This document shows, piece after piece, positions 34,869 to 43,868 of a DNA stretch of 64,000 bases. Under the pieces are notes generated by a model that was not told the origin of the DNA, did no database searches, and saw only the letters and a list, made by a program, of their open reading frames with translations. Numbering within the stretch: position 1 is the first letter of the stretch; each line of letters starts with the position of its first letter. The position numbers were made by a program, and so were the translations under genes. Origin of the DNA: Thermocaproicibacter sp041859875 (GTDB lineage: Bacteria; Bacillota; Clostridia; Oscillospirales; Acutalibacteraceae); NCBI GenBank assembly GCA_041859875.1, contig JBFLFY010000010.1:6049-70048 (forward strand), in the 5' to 3' direction.

Positions 34869-36131
34869 TCAGACATCTGTAATAACAAAGCCCGCTACTG
34901 CTCCGCCAGCTTCCGCGACGCTGCGCAGGGAGTCATGCAGGACTTTATAGGAAGTAGTGCCGTACTGGGCTGTAAGCACTACAGCCTGTGCAGCTGCGGC
35001 GATACTCTCAAGATCCGGGTACTCGCTTTCCGACGGAGCCGAAACAATAATATAGTCGAACCGTTCTTCAGCCTCGGTTTTCAGCTTTGCAAAGCTCTTT
35101 GCAAGCAAATCGGCTGGGTTGCCCTTCTCCGTCTTGCCTGCTGCAACAAGGTTCAGCCCTTCATAGTCCGGAACTTCGGCAACCGCTTCGGAGAGGGATG
35201 TGGAGCCGCTCAAAACGTCGCTAAGCGTTTTTGCCGGCTGGACTTTAAACTTTTCCGCAAGTGCAGGTTCGCGCAGGTCTGCATCCACGGCAAGGACTTT
35301 TTTACCGGCGCCTGCCAAAGCTGCAGCAAAGCCAGCCGCCGTTTCTGCGCCTCCGCTGTCTTTTCCTGCGCTGGCAACCACAAAGCATTTTGCGGTCCCA
35401 CATTGGTGAAGCGTAACTGCGCGCAGTTTACGGAAGGCATCCTCATATTCTGTGCCGCGCTTGTCATGTGGGACCTCACCGAGGAGTTTCGTCTTCATGT
35501 TTTCTTCCGCAAAGCGGGCGTTACGCACAGAACGGTCGCTCAGCACACAAATCAGACCATAGCAGACATAGATGATGAAGCCAAGGATCAGTCCCAGTAT
35601 CCCTGCTTTCACCATAGAGGATTTTTTAGAGCTGGCCTGCACCGGCTGTGCCTTATCCGTAATGACAGCCGTCAGTTTCGGCGAGGAGAACTGCTGCGTA
35701 ATTTCTTCCCCAAGTATCTGTGCGGCTGTGTCTGAAATTTGAGCCGCATGGCCTCCATCTGCCGTCTGCACCGTTAACTTGATAACCGGTGCGCCGTTCA
35801 TCTGTTCGCCGGAAATCTTGCTGATGCTGCCCTTGTCAAGATGAAGGCGCTCCGCAGTCTTTTCGACCAAATCATTGGAACCGGCCTGCGCAACCGCCGT
35901 GGACACTCGAATGCCAAGTATGCCGGAATACTGCTGACGGTAATCGGCATCCGCATTTTGCGGTATTTCGCAAGAAAGGGTCAGCGTTGTGTTGGCTGAA
36001 TAGGAAAAGTGCAGAAATTTCAGCGGCAGAAGACCGCAGACGATACCAAAGGCAAGAACCACAAGAAGAAACTTCACACGGTTTCGCTTAAAAAAGTGCA
36101 TGATTTCTGAAAAGCTGATAAACAGTTCCAT
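34869..36131 (-). CDS. Wzz-like chain-length protein fused to a degenerate BY-kinase domain
   Basis: 420 residues: a first membrane helix (about 18-38), an extracytoplasmic Wzz-type domain, a second helix (about 185-205) and a cytoplasmic P-loop-like domain. That domain keeps the Walker A'-like VLAVDADLREPALAEKF, but the Walker A position reads SAGKDSGGAETAAG with no GKS/T, and the Walker B position reads YIIVSAPSESEY instead of an IDTPP-type motif. No C-terminal tyrosine cluster is present. It probably acts as an assembly scaffold for polysaccharide export and not as an active kinase. Confidence 0.85.
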   Translation of the reverse strand: MELFISFSEIMHFFKRNRVKFLLVVLAFGIVCGLLPLKFLHFSYSANTTLTLSCEIPQNADADYRQQYSGILGIRVSTAVAQAGSNDLVEKTAERLHLDKGSISKISGEQMNGAPVIKLTVQTADGGHAAQISDTAAQILGEEITQQFSSPKLTAVITDKAQPVQASSKKSSMVKAGILGLILGFIIYVCYGLICVLSDRSVRNARFAEENMKTKLLGEVPHDKRGTEYEDAFRKLRAVTLHQCGTAKCFVVASAGKDSGGAETAAGFAAALAGAGKKVLAVDADLREPALAEKFKVQPAKTLSDVLSGSTSLSEAVAEVPDYEGLNLVAAGKTEKGNPADLLAKSFAKLKTEAEERFDYIIVSAPSESEYPDLESIAAAAQAVVLTAQYGTTSYKVLHDSLRSVAEAGGAVAGFVITDV

Positions 36132-36145
36132 TGGAGAACCTCCTA

Positions 36146-37327
36146 TTAATTTCCCTGATTTGCAGCGCCCGCAAAATCAAGCACGCGCTTCATAATAATT
36201 TTCCAGTCGTAATGATCTTTGGCAAACTGCCGTTCCTTTGCCGGAAGGCCCGGGTCACTACGGCAATTTTCCACAAATTTTACAACATCCTCTATCTTAA
36301 CCGGGGAAGCGTCGTTTGGTATTTTAAGCGTAAACGGCGCGTCTGCCGGAAGTGTATCCTCATAAGCATAAACAAATGGAATTCCCGCCGCACAGTATTC
36401 ACGCGACTTGAGCGGCGACATGGCGTACAGTTTCAGCCTGTAGCCGCCAAGCACGGAAACCGCGGCGTCATAAGAACCATAAATTTTCTGCAGTTCATTC
36501 GCGCTTTTGTACCCAAGAAAACGGACATTGCCGGCAACATGAAGTTCCTCCGCACGCTTTTCCAGGGCAGGAAGCGTTTCGTTCCTGCCGACAATGTCAA
36601 AATAAATGCTGTTTTTTTTGCTGCCGGTGTATTGGGCCATTCCCTCAACGAACCGGGAATAGCCGTGCGAGATTGTTGTCCCAACAACACCTAAAATATG
36701 GATTTTCTGTGGGTCGGTCTTTTTCTTTGCCAAGACGGTTTCATCAATTTCAATGCCGTTTTCCAGCATTGCGCAGGGGATGCCCCATAATTTTTTTACC
36801 GGCGAGCCAAAAACGGCCAAGGCATCTACTTGCCGCTTCATCTTAGGCGCTGCTGTACAATGCTGCAAAACCTCAAACAGGTATCCTGCAAAAGAACGAA
36901 GGTTCCGCTGTTTCCATGCGCTATGCAGCAAGCGCCGGTAAGTGCTCCAGTATGGATAAGTTGCCACTTCAAAAATTACTTTGCAGGAGGGGTTCCCCGC
37001 TTTCGCGGCAGCCGCGATGCGGTATGCGTACGGGTTTGCCAGAAGGCCTTTGATGTAGACCGCATCGTAAGCGCCCTTTTGAGCTAAGTCGCAGATGCGG
37101 TCGGTTATGGCCTGCTGCTGCTTTCGCCAACGCATTCCCGACTCAAAAGGCTTCTGCTGCACGGGCAGGTCCGCTTCGCTGTACAAAGCGACGCTGCTGC
37201 TTTCAACGCAGGTGTAAAACGCTTCCCACCCTAGGCGGGCTACGCCCCTAGTCTGGCCGACGACTTTCTTGAGTATTCCGGAGTACTGCCTGCTTCTGCT
37301 GACGCTGCTTGCATATAAAAACTTCAT
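36146..37327 (-). CDS. Glycosyltransferase-like protein, copy 1 of a paralogous pair
   Basis: 393 residues, of the same family as the gene at 30958-32139 (CAAGIPFVYAYED, and the ending YDWKIIMKRVL). No confident glycosyltransferase catalytic motif is visible, but the length, central helix-rich domain and position beside GT4 and Wzy support a role in the polysaccharide pathway. The start at 37327 is preferred because GGAG lies seven bases upstream; ATG 37339 is an alternative. It lies between GT4 copy 1 and the Wzz-like gene in one operon. Confidence 0.7.
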   Translation of the reverse strand: MKFLYASSVSRSRQYSGILKKVVGQTRGVARLGWEAFYTCVESSSVALYSEADLPVQQKPFESGMRWRKQQQAITDRICDLAQKGAYDAVYIKGLLANPYAYRIAAAAKAGNPSCKVIFEVATYPYWSTYRRLLHSAWKQRNLRSFAGYLFEVLQHCTAAPKMKRQVDALAVFGSPVKKLWGIPCAMLENGIEIDETVLAKKKTDPQKIHILGVVGTTISHGYSRFVEGMAQYTGSKKNSIYFDIVGRNETLPALEKRAEELHVAGNVRFLGYKSANELQKIYGSYDAAVSVLGGYRLKLYAMSPLKSREYCAAGIPFVYAYEDTLPADAPFTLKIPNDASPVKIEDVVKFVENCRSDPGLPAKERQFAKDHYDWKIIMKRVLDFAGAANQGN

Positions 37328-37342
37328 AATCCGCTCCATTAT

Positions 37343-38560
37343 TTAAGAAATCAGCTCGGAATAAAACCTGCGGTAATTTTCCGCCGCGTTAAAATTTTGC
37401 TCCCAAGCAGCGCGTGCGCTGCTGCAAAGCATCCGGTAGTCTTCCTCTTCCATCTTGCAGATTCTGCGCAGGAGGCTCAGCAGCTGCTGCGGCTTAAAAT
37501 CCTTCGGAAGCAAAAAGCCATTTTGACCATCCGCCACAATCTCATGTGTGCCGCCCACGTCCGTCGCAATCACTGGAATACCAAAGGAAAAGGCCTCCAT
37601 AATCGTAACGGGAATCCCTTCGCTGGAGCTGACATTCACAAAAGCGGAAACCGGGGTATTTTTGTAGTATTCAAGCACGTCGTCATTCTTTTTCTGCCCG
37701 GCAAACTCTACGGTAACATTCGGCGGCATCTTTTCCGCAGCGGCAAGCAGTTCCTGCCGCAGCGGCCCGGAACCAATATGCGTCCACGCAATAGGAAAAT
37801 CGGCCTGCTGCAGCGCTTCGGCAATCAAGTTCAGCCTTTTGACCGGAACCATGTACGAGCAGGAAACAATGTGCAGCGGAAGGCGTTCCGGCTTTCCAAT
37901 ACTGCAGCTGCGTGTGCCAAGGTAGGCACGCGTAATTTTACCCGCTTCTTTACCCGCTTCTTTTTTCAGCACTGCCGCGCCGTCATCCGAACACGGAAAA
38001 ATGCGGTCAATATGGCGGAAAAGCCAAGTACGCATTGGCAGATAGCCATGCTTGGAACGCTCGCTATGGATGTCAAAGCCATGCGCACGGGTAATCTGAC
38101 GGACTGCCACACCCTTTTTCCGAAGGTCTGCAGCCAGCATTACCCCGGCCGCCGCAGCATCATACAACCAGTAACTGTAAATGGTGACGCTGTCTTCCTG
38201 CACTGCCAAAAGATTCTGTTTCAGCCCGTGATAAATTTCTGTTGCATTTTTCATAAAATACAGCAGTTCATGCACGCGCGCCGCCTGGAAGCGGCCGGAA
38301 AACAGCAGGCGAAAAATTTCACCCATCACACACGGCCGAAACAGCTGCAGTAAATACGCTGCACGGCCAAGAGGCTTTCTGCGGACGGGAATACATTGAA
38401 CTTCGGGCGCCAGGCTTTTCGTCTGGACGGAATTCTGTTCAAGGCTGCAGGGGCAAACAATGACACGGTCAAAGCCAAATGCCTGCTCCAGCTCTGCCGA
38501 AAGGAAATCCTCCCCTGCATCATACGGATATGCGTGTGTTAAAAGCAAAAGGGTTTTCAT
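37343..38560 (-). CDS. Glycosyltransferase GT4, copy 1 of a paralogous pair
   Basis: 405-residue GT-B enzyme with SSSEGIPVTIMEAFSFGIPV, then IATDVGGTHEIVADGQNGF. It starts MKTLLLLTHAYPYDAGEDF. The start overlaps the Wzy stop (ATGA), with TTGGAGG upstream. It is the second gene of the operon running from Wzy to the Wzz-like gene. It adds a sugar to the repeat unit; donor unknown. Confidence 0.92.
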   Translation of the reverse strand: MKTLLLLTHAYPYDAGEDFLSAELEQAFGFDRVIVCPCSLEQNSVQTKSLAPEVQCIPVRRKPLGRAAYLLQLFRPCVMGEIFRLLFSGRFQAARVHELLYFMKNATEIYHGLKQNLLAVQEDSVTIYSYWLYDAAAAGVMLAADLRKKGVAVRQITRAHGFDIHSERSKHGYLPMRTWLFRHIDRIFPCSDDGAAVLKKEAGKEAGKITRAYLGTRSCSIGKPERLPLHIVSCSYMVPVKRLNLIAEALQQADFPIAWTHIGSGPLRQELLAAAEKMPPNVTVEFAGQKKNDDVLEYYKNTPVSAFVNVSSSEGIPVTIMEAFSFGIPVIATDVGGTHEIVADGQNGFLLPKDFKPQQLLSLLRRICKMEEEDYRMLCSSARAAWEQNFNAAENYRRFYSELIS

Positions 38561-40113
38561 GTTTTTGCCTCCAAAGCCTCTTCCGCTTCCTCCAGCTGAA
38601 GCGGCACCACGCGGATGTGGGAATACAGGTTGGCCAAAAGCAGCGCTACAAGGTAGATACCGATAAGATAGCAAAGGTAAGTGACGCTGAAAACATTGGT
38701 AACCCAGGAAAGCGCAAAATTCCGCGGAATAAAAACAAAATCTTTGACTGCAAGCAAAGAAAGCGCAATCACCGGCCAGGAACGCGTCAACAGAGAAGAA
38801 AAGAAGCGGAAGACCACACCAATCATGGCGCTGATAACCGCTACACCGCCTATGCCATAAGCCACATAAGCTTCCGCAACAAAAGAGGTCCCAAAGCCGC
38901 CGCCGGAAAGATAGCGGTCCGGGTCTACCATAAAAGTAAGCACATGAGCAAAGTTATGCGTAGAAAGCACAAACTGCATGCTTTGTGTTTCCACAATTGG
39001 TTTCAGGCCAAAAATCGTACTGATAACAACGTTGTTATGAGCGAACTGCTCAAACGGATAAAAAAGGAACTGGTAAGACGTATGGTGGTCAAACAAATCC
39101 CAGCAATTAACGGTTTGCATCACAACGCGGAAACTAGCGCCCTGCGAATAAACGAAATTTACGATAGAGTCGAAGAAACCCCTTTTTTGACCGGAATTAC
39201 CGGCACGAACCTCCGCCATCGTCTGCAGCAGGTACATGGCTATTACGCCGCAGGCAAGAATCCAAAAAATCACTTTCTTTTTCAGTAAGCGCTTTTCTTT
39301 TGGAAGCAGGCTGTCGCGAAGAACAAAATAAATCAGCAGCATGAGCGCTTCGCAGACAAATGTATTTCTCCGCCCGGTGAAAAGGGATGACAGCATATAA
39401 ACCGCATAAAGAATCAGCGGAATTTTCATCTGCTTCCGGCTTGGCATAGTAGCCAGAAAAACCGCAAACGACAGCGGAAAGAAGGAAGAAAGCCGGCTGA
39501 TGGCAGATGGGATATTGCTGTCTGCCCTATGGGTAAAGGAACCTAAATAACCGTAGTTCCAAACGTTCAAAACTGTTTGGAACATAACGAAGAAAAACGC
39601 GATGGAGCTTACGAACAGAATGAGTTCGCTAATCTGGCGGATAATGGGCGTCAGCGGCCCGCGGCGCACTGCACCCGTACCCTTCGTGCGGACCGCCTTC
39701 TCCTTTTTTAAAAAAAGCGGCGCAGAAAGGTGGTATGCCGCATAAACAAAAAGGTACGCAAGCGTCACAATTTCCAGTGCCCAGAAAAGGTTCTGAAAAT
39801 TGTCTGCCTGTAAATCGTAAAGAATTTTTTGAAAATCGGTGAAAAAAGCGACGTAAACGCGCCCCAGCAAAAGCAAATCATAGGAAACAGTAAAAATAAG
39901 CAAAGGAAAATCGCGCCGGATATGCTTGCACAAATCAAAAACGACGGCAACATTGAGCACAATATTTGCAGCGAACATTGCGCAGGCGGCATTTTCATAA
40001 AAAAGGCCGCCCAGCACTGCCATAATGTTGGCTGCAAGCATTAAGATGCCTGCAGTCCCAAACAACAGCGTATTGCGGAATACGTCTCTCTTATTAAGCC
40101 AGTCGGCTAACAT
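38557..40113 (-). CDS. wzy: O-antigen/oligosaccharide repeat polymerase (Wzy-like)
   Basis: 518-residue integral membrane protein with about a dozen hydrophobic segments and a long extracytoplasmic loop between residues 285 and 400 (RAGNSGQKRGFFDS, DHHTSYQFLFYPFEQFAHNN, DPDRYLSGGGFGTSFVAEAY). This matches the Wzy family of repeat-unit polymerases. It is the first gene of the operon. No Wzx flippase or initiating transferase lies next to it, so part of the pathway must be encoded elsewhere. Confidence 0.82.
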   Translation of the reverse strand: MLADWLNKRDVFRNTLLFGTAGILMLAANIMAVLGGLFYENAACAMFAANIVLNVAVVFDLCKHIRRDFPLLIFTVSYDLLLLGRVYVAFFTDFQKILYDLQADNFQNLFWALEIVTLAYLFVYAAYHLSAPLFLKKEKAVRTKGTGAVRRGPLTPIIRQISELILFVSSIAFFFVMFQTVLNVWNYGYLGSFTHRADSNIPSAISRLSSFFPLSFAVFLATMPSRKQMKIPLILYAVYMLSSLFTGRRNTFVCEALMLLIYFVLRDSLLPKEKRLLKKKVIFWILACGVIAMYLLQTMAEVRAGNSGQKRGFFDSIVNFVYSQGASFRVVMQTVNCWDLFDHHTSYQFLFYPFEQFAHNNVVISTIFGLKPIVETQSMQFVLSTHNFAHVLTFMVDPDRYLSGGGFGTSFVAEAYVAYGIGGVAVISAMIGVVFRFFSSLLTRSWPVIALSLLAVKDFVFIPRNFALSWVTNVFSVTYLCYLIGIYLVALLLANLYSHIRVVPLQLEEAEEALEAKT

Positions 40114-40153
40114 TCAATACACTCCCCAAAAACAGGACAAACCGATTAGAGAA

Positions 40154-40182
40154 ATTATAGCACAAATTCACGCTTCTGCAAA
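40154..40182 (-). promoter_or_regulatory. Promoter of the Wzy operon
   Basis: Minus strand -10 TATAAT (40159-40154), with a weak TTTGCA-like -35 17 bp upstream, immediately after rqcH. Confidence 0.55.
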
Positions 40183-41949
40183 TTATTTTGCAGCGCGCAA
40201 TTCTTCCGCCGCGTTACGGTCCGGAACCGCGAAAACCGTTTTATTGCTTTTATAAATCACCATACCCGGTTTTGCGCCTTGCGGTTTGCTTACATGGCGC
40301 ACTTCCGTATAGTCGACTGCAACATTGGAAGAACCGCGCCCGCGGCTAAAGCAGGCAGCCAGCATGGCCGCTTCCGCAATGGCCTGCGGCGTCGGGCCGC
40401 GGCCTTCAAGCACCAGAATGACATGAGAGCCAGGAATATTTTTCGTATGAAACCACAGGTCATTTTTTTTTGCTTGTTTCAGCGTGAGATAATCGTTTTC
40501 GCGGTTATTGCGCCCCACAAAGATGCGAAACCCGTCACTGGAGCAAAACTGCATTGCGCCGGGCACCTGGTTTTTCCGTTTATGGAACCCCTTCTGCGGG
40601 CGCAGATACCCCTGCTCGGTAAGCTCCGCACGGATTTCAGAAAGGTCCCGCTCATTTGCGGCACGGCTCAATTCTTCAAAAACTGTATCAAGGTAAGCAA
40701 GCTCCTGCTCTGCCCCGTGAATCTGCACGGTAAGCATTTCTTCCGCCGTCTTGGCCTTGCGGTACGCTTTATAGTATTTTTGCGCATTCTGCGAAGGCGT
40801 TCGCGCCGGGTCAAGTTTAATCTTCACCGTCGGCTGTGATTCTTCATAAAAGTTCTGCAGTTCTACAGAGGACTGCCCCTTTTGCAGCCGGTAGAGGTTT
40901 GCACTTAAAAGATCGCCGCAAATGCGGAGTTCACCGCGCTTTTCGCAGCGCTCCAATTCAGCCTGCTGGGCGTTAATTTTGCGGCTCAGCCGGTCAGACA
41001 CAGTTGTAAGAAGATGAAGGAGGCCCTGGGAACGGACGTGCATCCGTTCGAGGCGGTCGCGTTCCCCGTAAAAAGCTTCCAGCAGCTCAGAAAAACTGTT
41101 TTTCTTACTTACAACAGCGCCTGTGCCGTATTGCTCCATTGGCAAAAAAGAAAAGTCAACCGGCTTCCCGCCGGGAGCAACAGCCATATAGGGCACACCG
41201 GAAACATTCTTTACCGTTTCGGCTAATCTGCCCGTAAAGAAAGCAAGGCGCTCCTTTTTCTCAGAATCCAGTTCCGCTATTTTCCGGTCGGTTCCGCGGC
41301 AGGCGTGGTATTCCAGTTCGCGGCAGACCACCGGGGAAACGCCTTGCAGTGCCGAAAGAATTGCTTTGGAAAGGGAAACGCCCCCCGGTGCGGAGCAAAT
41401 ACGTTCCACAATTTGTTCACGGCCTGCGGTCAGCAGGCAGAGTTTGTCCTGCGGCGGCGGAAGCCGATAAGCAGCACCGGGCAGCACAAGCCTCTCCGAC
41501 GACATGGAAGCGTCCACACGCCGCAGAGAATCAATAATTTTGCCGTCTTCTCCAACGAAAATAATATTACTGTAGCGGCCCATGACTTCCATAACAAGGG
41601 TCAGCGTAACACTGTCGCCCAGTTCATTCACCGCCGAAAAGTCGAGGCACAGCAGGCGTTCCAGCCCGGGCTGCCGAACGGTAGTAAGGCGGCCGCCCGC
41701 AAGGCGTTTGCGCAGCAGCATACAAAACATAGGCGGTTCCTTCGGGTTCTCAGGAATATCCTCTGTAAAATTAATGCGCGCACTGTTGGCGCGGGCCGAC
41801 ATTAGCAGTTTCCGATTTCCCGAAGCTGCACGAAACAGCAGAACCAATTCGTCACGGTTCGGCTGATAGATTTTGTCAAGCTTTGCGCCAATCGCATTTT
41901 CTTCAATTTCTTTTTTTAGGTGATGCAAAAACGCTCCGTCAAGAGCCAT
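40183..41949 (-). CDS. rqcH: Ribosome quality control protein RqcH (NFACT family)
   Basis: 588-residue NFACT protein, formerly called fibronectin-binding protein. NFACT-N opens MALDGAFLHHLKKEIEENAIGAKLDKIYQ, here shortened in quotation to the first part; the central coiled coil spans about 285-430, and the C-terminal NFACT-R has NDLWFHTKNIPGSHVIL. RqcH recruits tRNA-Ala to obstructed 50S subunits and adds alanine tails. GGAGGAAATTG precedes the start. It lies 35 bp after the Nif3-like gene. Confidence 0.94.
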   Translation of the reverse strand: MALDGAFLHHLKKEIEENAIGAKLDKIYQPNRDELVLLFRAASGNRKLLMSARANSARINFTEDIPENPKEPPMFCMLLRKRLAGGRLTTVRQPGLERLLCLDFSAVNELGDSVTLTLVMEVMGRYSNIIFVGEDGKIIDSLRRVDASMSSERLVLPGAAYRLPPPQDKLCLLTAGREQIVERICSAPGGVSLSKAILSALQGVSPVVCRELEYHACRGTDRKIAELDSEKKERLAFFTGRLAETVKNVSGVPYMAVAPGGKPVDFSFLPMEQYGTGAVVSKKNSFSELLEAFYGERDRLERMHVRSQGLLHLLTTVSDRLSRKINAQQAELERCEKRGELRICGDLLSANLYRLQKGQSSVELQNFYEESQPTVKIKLDPARTPSQNAQKYYKAYRKAKTAEEMLTVQIHGAEQELAYLDTVFEELSRAANERDLSEIRAELTEQGYLRPQKGFHKRKNQVPGAMQFCSSDGFRIFVGRNNRENDYLTLKQAKKNDLWFHTKNIPGSHVILVLEGRGPTPQAIAEAAMLAACFSRGRGSSNVAVDYTEVRHVSKPQGAKPGMVIYKSNKTVFAVPDRNAAEELRAAK

Positions 41950-41984
41950 TCAATTTCCTCCAAAAAAGCAGGCTAAACCCCGCT

Positions 41985-42755
41985 TTACAGATACTTTGCA
42001 GGACAGTGTGATTTTTCCGACCGCAAAAAGCGCACCTCCGGGAACGCCTTTTGCAGGCGCTCACCAAGCGGGCCGATTACAACGTCTTCCGTATAATAAT
42101 GGCCAGCGGCAACAAGCGTAATGCCAAGGTTTTCAGCACCGATCAGTTCATGATGCTTTGCTTCGCCAGTCACAAACGCCTGGCATCCAAATTTTGCAGC
42201 ATTCTCGGCGTACTCGGCGCCTGCCCCGCTGCAAAGACCAACCGATGTAATTTGGCGGCCGCCGTCTGCGTAAAACAGACCGTCGCACCCAAGCGATTCC
42301 TTAACAAATTCCGCAAATTCAAACGGTGAATACGGATGCTCGGTTTTTCCGTAAAGAGCAGCGGCGCGCCCGGAAGGAGTATCCACAGTAAGAGTGCATA
42401 CTTTTTGCAGCCTAAGCCTCGCAGCAAGGCAGGTATTCACACCGCCCGGCGCAAGGTCCAAGTTCGTGTGGGCACAGATGGCCGCAATGCCATACTGCGC
42501 CAGCAAATAAGGAGCCGTCCCTGTGCGGAGCGCCTGCAGCGGATGAAAAATCACGGGATGATGACTTACAACCAGCTGGGCGTTTTTTCGCGAAGCTTCC
42601 CGCACCGTATCCGGTGTAATGTCAAGTGAAAGAAGTGCCGTGTGCACTTCCGTTTTCGCTTCACCCGTTTGCAGGCCGCAGTTGTCAAAGTCCATTGCGG
42701 TGCTGAAAGGTGCAAAGCGGTCAATGTATTGATAAATCTCCCCAACCGTAGTCAT
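41985..42755 (-). CDS. Nif3-like dinuclear metal centre protein
   Basis: 256-residue NIF3/YqfO protein. Metal ligands are seen in VVSHHPVIFHPL, ICAHTNLDLAPGGVN and the C-terminal GEAKHHELIGAE. It lacks the PII-like insert seen in longer Bacillus YqfO. Molecular function is debated (GTP cyclohydrolase I type 2 is one old label). It starts three bases after the trmK stop, an order conserved across Firmicutes. Confidence 0.92.
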   Translation of the reverse strand: MTTVGEIYQYIDRFAPFSTAMDFDNCGLQTGEAKTEVHTALLSLDITPDTVREASRKNAQLVVSHHPVIFHPLQALRTGTAPYLLAQYGIAAICAHTNLDLAPGGVNTCLAARLRLQKVCTLTVDTPSGRAAALYGKTEHPYSPFEFAEFVKESLGCDGLFYADGGRQITSVGLCSGAGAEYAENAAKFGCQAFVTGEAKHHELIGAENLGITLVAAGHYYTEDVVIGPLGERLQKAFPEVRFLRSEKSHCPAKYL

Positions 42756-42758
42756 GTT

Positions 42759-43454
42759 TTATTCCTCCGGTTTCTGCGGAAACAAGGCTAAAATCTGCTC
42801 CCGAATTTGAAAAAGGCGCTCAGAATCCCCACGGCGTCCTTCCAGACGAAGGCCGTTTGCCTTTTTCCTCAGACGCTCGGCTTCACGGCGCAGATAAGCC
42901 CGGTTCTCCGGCGTTTCAGGCGTAAGGCCGCCAATGTACGGAAAAAGCTCACCCTGGTCGCAATGCACCGGGTCATACATACACAGCATAGCCGTATAAA
43001 GATGATTTTCTTCCTGCACCGCCTGCTCTTTGCAAACTGTAAAGCCTTGCTCTGCAAGGCTGCGCCGCAAATCGTCTTCGCGCGTCATTGGCTGTAGAAT
43101 CAAACGCTTCTCCCCATTTTTCAGCCACTCTGCACGGCAGACGATTTCCGCTATCAGCAGGCCGCCCATGCCGGCGGCCACAATATCGTCTGCTTCGCAG
43201 GGCAGCACAGCATCAAGGCCATCGGAAAGGCGCGCCTCGACTATGGTTCCAACGCCATATTTTTTGATATTCTTTTCGGCCCGCGCCAGCGGCCCGGGCC
43301 GCACATCCGAAGCGACCGCACCTGAAATAAGGCCCTTCCGGGCCAGCCAGACCGGAAGGTAGGCATGGTCGGTTCCGATGTCGGCAAGCCGTGTGCCCGG
43401 CCGCACCATGGAAGCGCACAGCGCAAGCCGCGGCTCCAGTGAAAATAAAGTCAT
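42759..43454 (-). CDS. trmK: tRNA (adenine(22)-N(1))-methyltransferase TrmK
   Basis: 231-residue methyltransferase that makes m1A22 in tRNA. SAM motif I reads LADIGTDHAYLPVWLARKG, followed by ASDVRPGPLARAEKNIKKYG and AAGMGGLLIAEI, characteristic of this family. The start at 43454 follows TTGGAGAATTCT. It is the first gene of the trmK-nif3-rqcH group. Confidence 0.94.
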   Translation of the reverse strand: MTLFSLEPRLALCASMVRPGTRLADIGTDHAYLPVWLARKGLISGAVASDVRPGPLARAEKNIKKYGVGTIVEARLSDGLDAVLPCEADDIVAAGMGGLLIAEIVCRAEWLKNGEKRLILQPMTREDDLRRSLAEQGFTVCKEQAVQEENHLYTAMLCMYDPVHCDQGELFPYIGGLTPETPENRAYLRREAERLRKKANGLRLEGRRGDSERLFQIREQILALFPQKPEE

Positions 43455-43473
43455 AGAATTCTCCAAACGGAAG

Positions 43474-43499
43474 AGCCGCCCAGCAGGAGCCGGGCGGCT
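43474..43499 (-). terminator. Terminator after the DUF1858 gene
   Basis: Minus strand AGCCGCCC/GGGCGGCT stem with a 10-base loop followed by CTTCCGTTT; tract weak. Confidence 0.55.
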
Positions 43500-43515
43500 G
43501 ATGTTTCTTCCGCTT

Positions 43516-43722
43516 TTACTTTCCGGAAGAGAGCTGTTCGTTCATTTTCTGTACCATCTCGTCTACATCTACGCCATGAACTTCACATGCCTGTTCCAGC
43601 GTTTCACCGCGGGAAGCCGGGCAGCCCAGGCAATGCATTCCCATTGCAATCAAGAAAGGAGCCGCATCGGGGTCTGCGTCGATAATATCACCAATCAGCA
43701 TATCTTTTGTAATCTGCGTCAT
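43516..43722 (-). CDS. DUF1858 domain-containing small protein
   Basis: 68-residue protein with a CxxC pair in MHCLGCPASRGETLEQAC, matching the DUF1858 disulfide-containing domain often found beside hybrid-cluster and redox proteins. It begins MTQITKDMLIGDIIDADP. GTGGAGGAAACGAC lies upstream. The cysteine pair suggests a thiol-redox or metal role; partners are unknown. Confidence 0.92.
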   Translation of the reverse strand: MTQITKDMLIGDIIDADPDAAPFLIAMGMHCLGCPASRGETLEQACEVHGVDVDEMVQKMNEQLSSGK

Positions 43723-43814
43723 ATGTCGTTTCCTCCACTGTTAAATTCTGTATTTCTAGCTTTAACTTTCCCGCTCAGAAGTATTTCATTCGGCAGGCCG
43801 CTGAACCTTTTCTC

Positions 43815-43843
43815 ATTATAATACTCAGCGGAACCATTTACAA
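43815..43843 (-). promoter_or_regulatory. Promoter of the DUF1858 gene
   Basis: Minus strand TTGTAA (43843-43838), 17-bp spacer, TATAAT (43820-43815). Confidence 0.8.
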
Positions 43844-43868
43844 CAGATTTCTGCCTGCCATAAAACCC

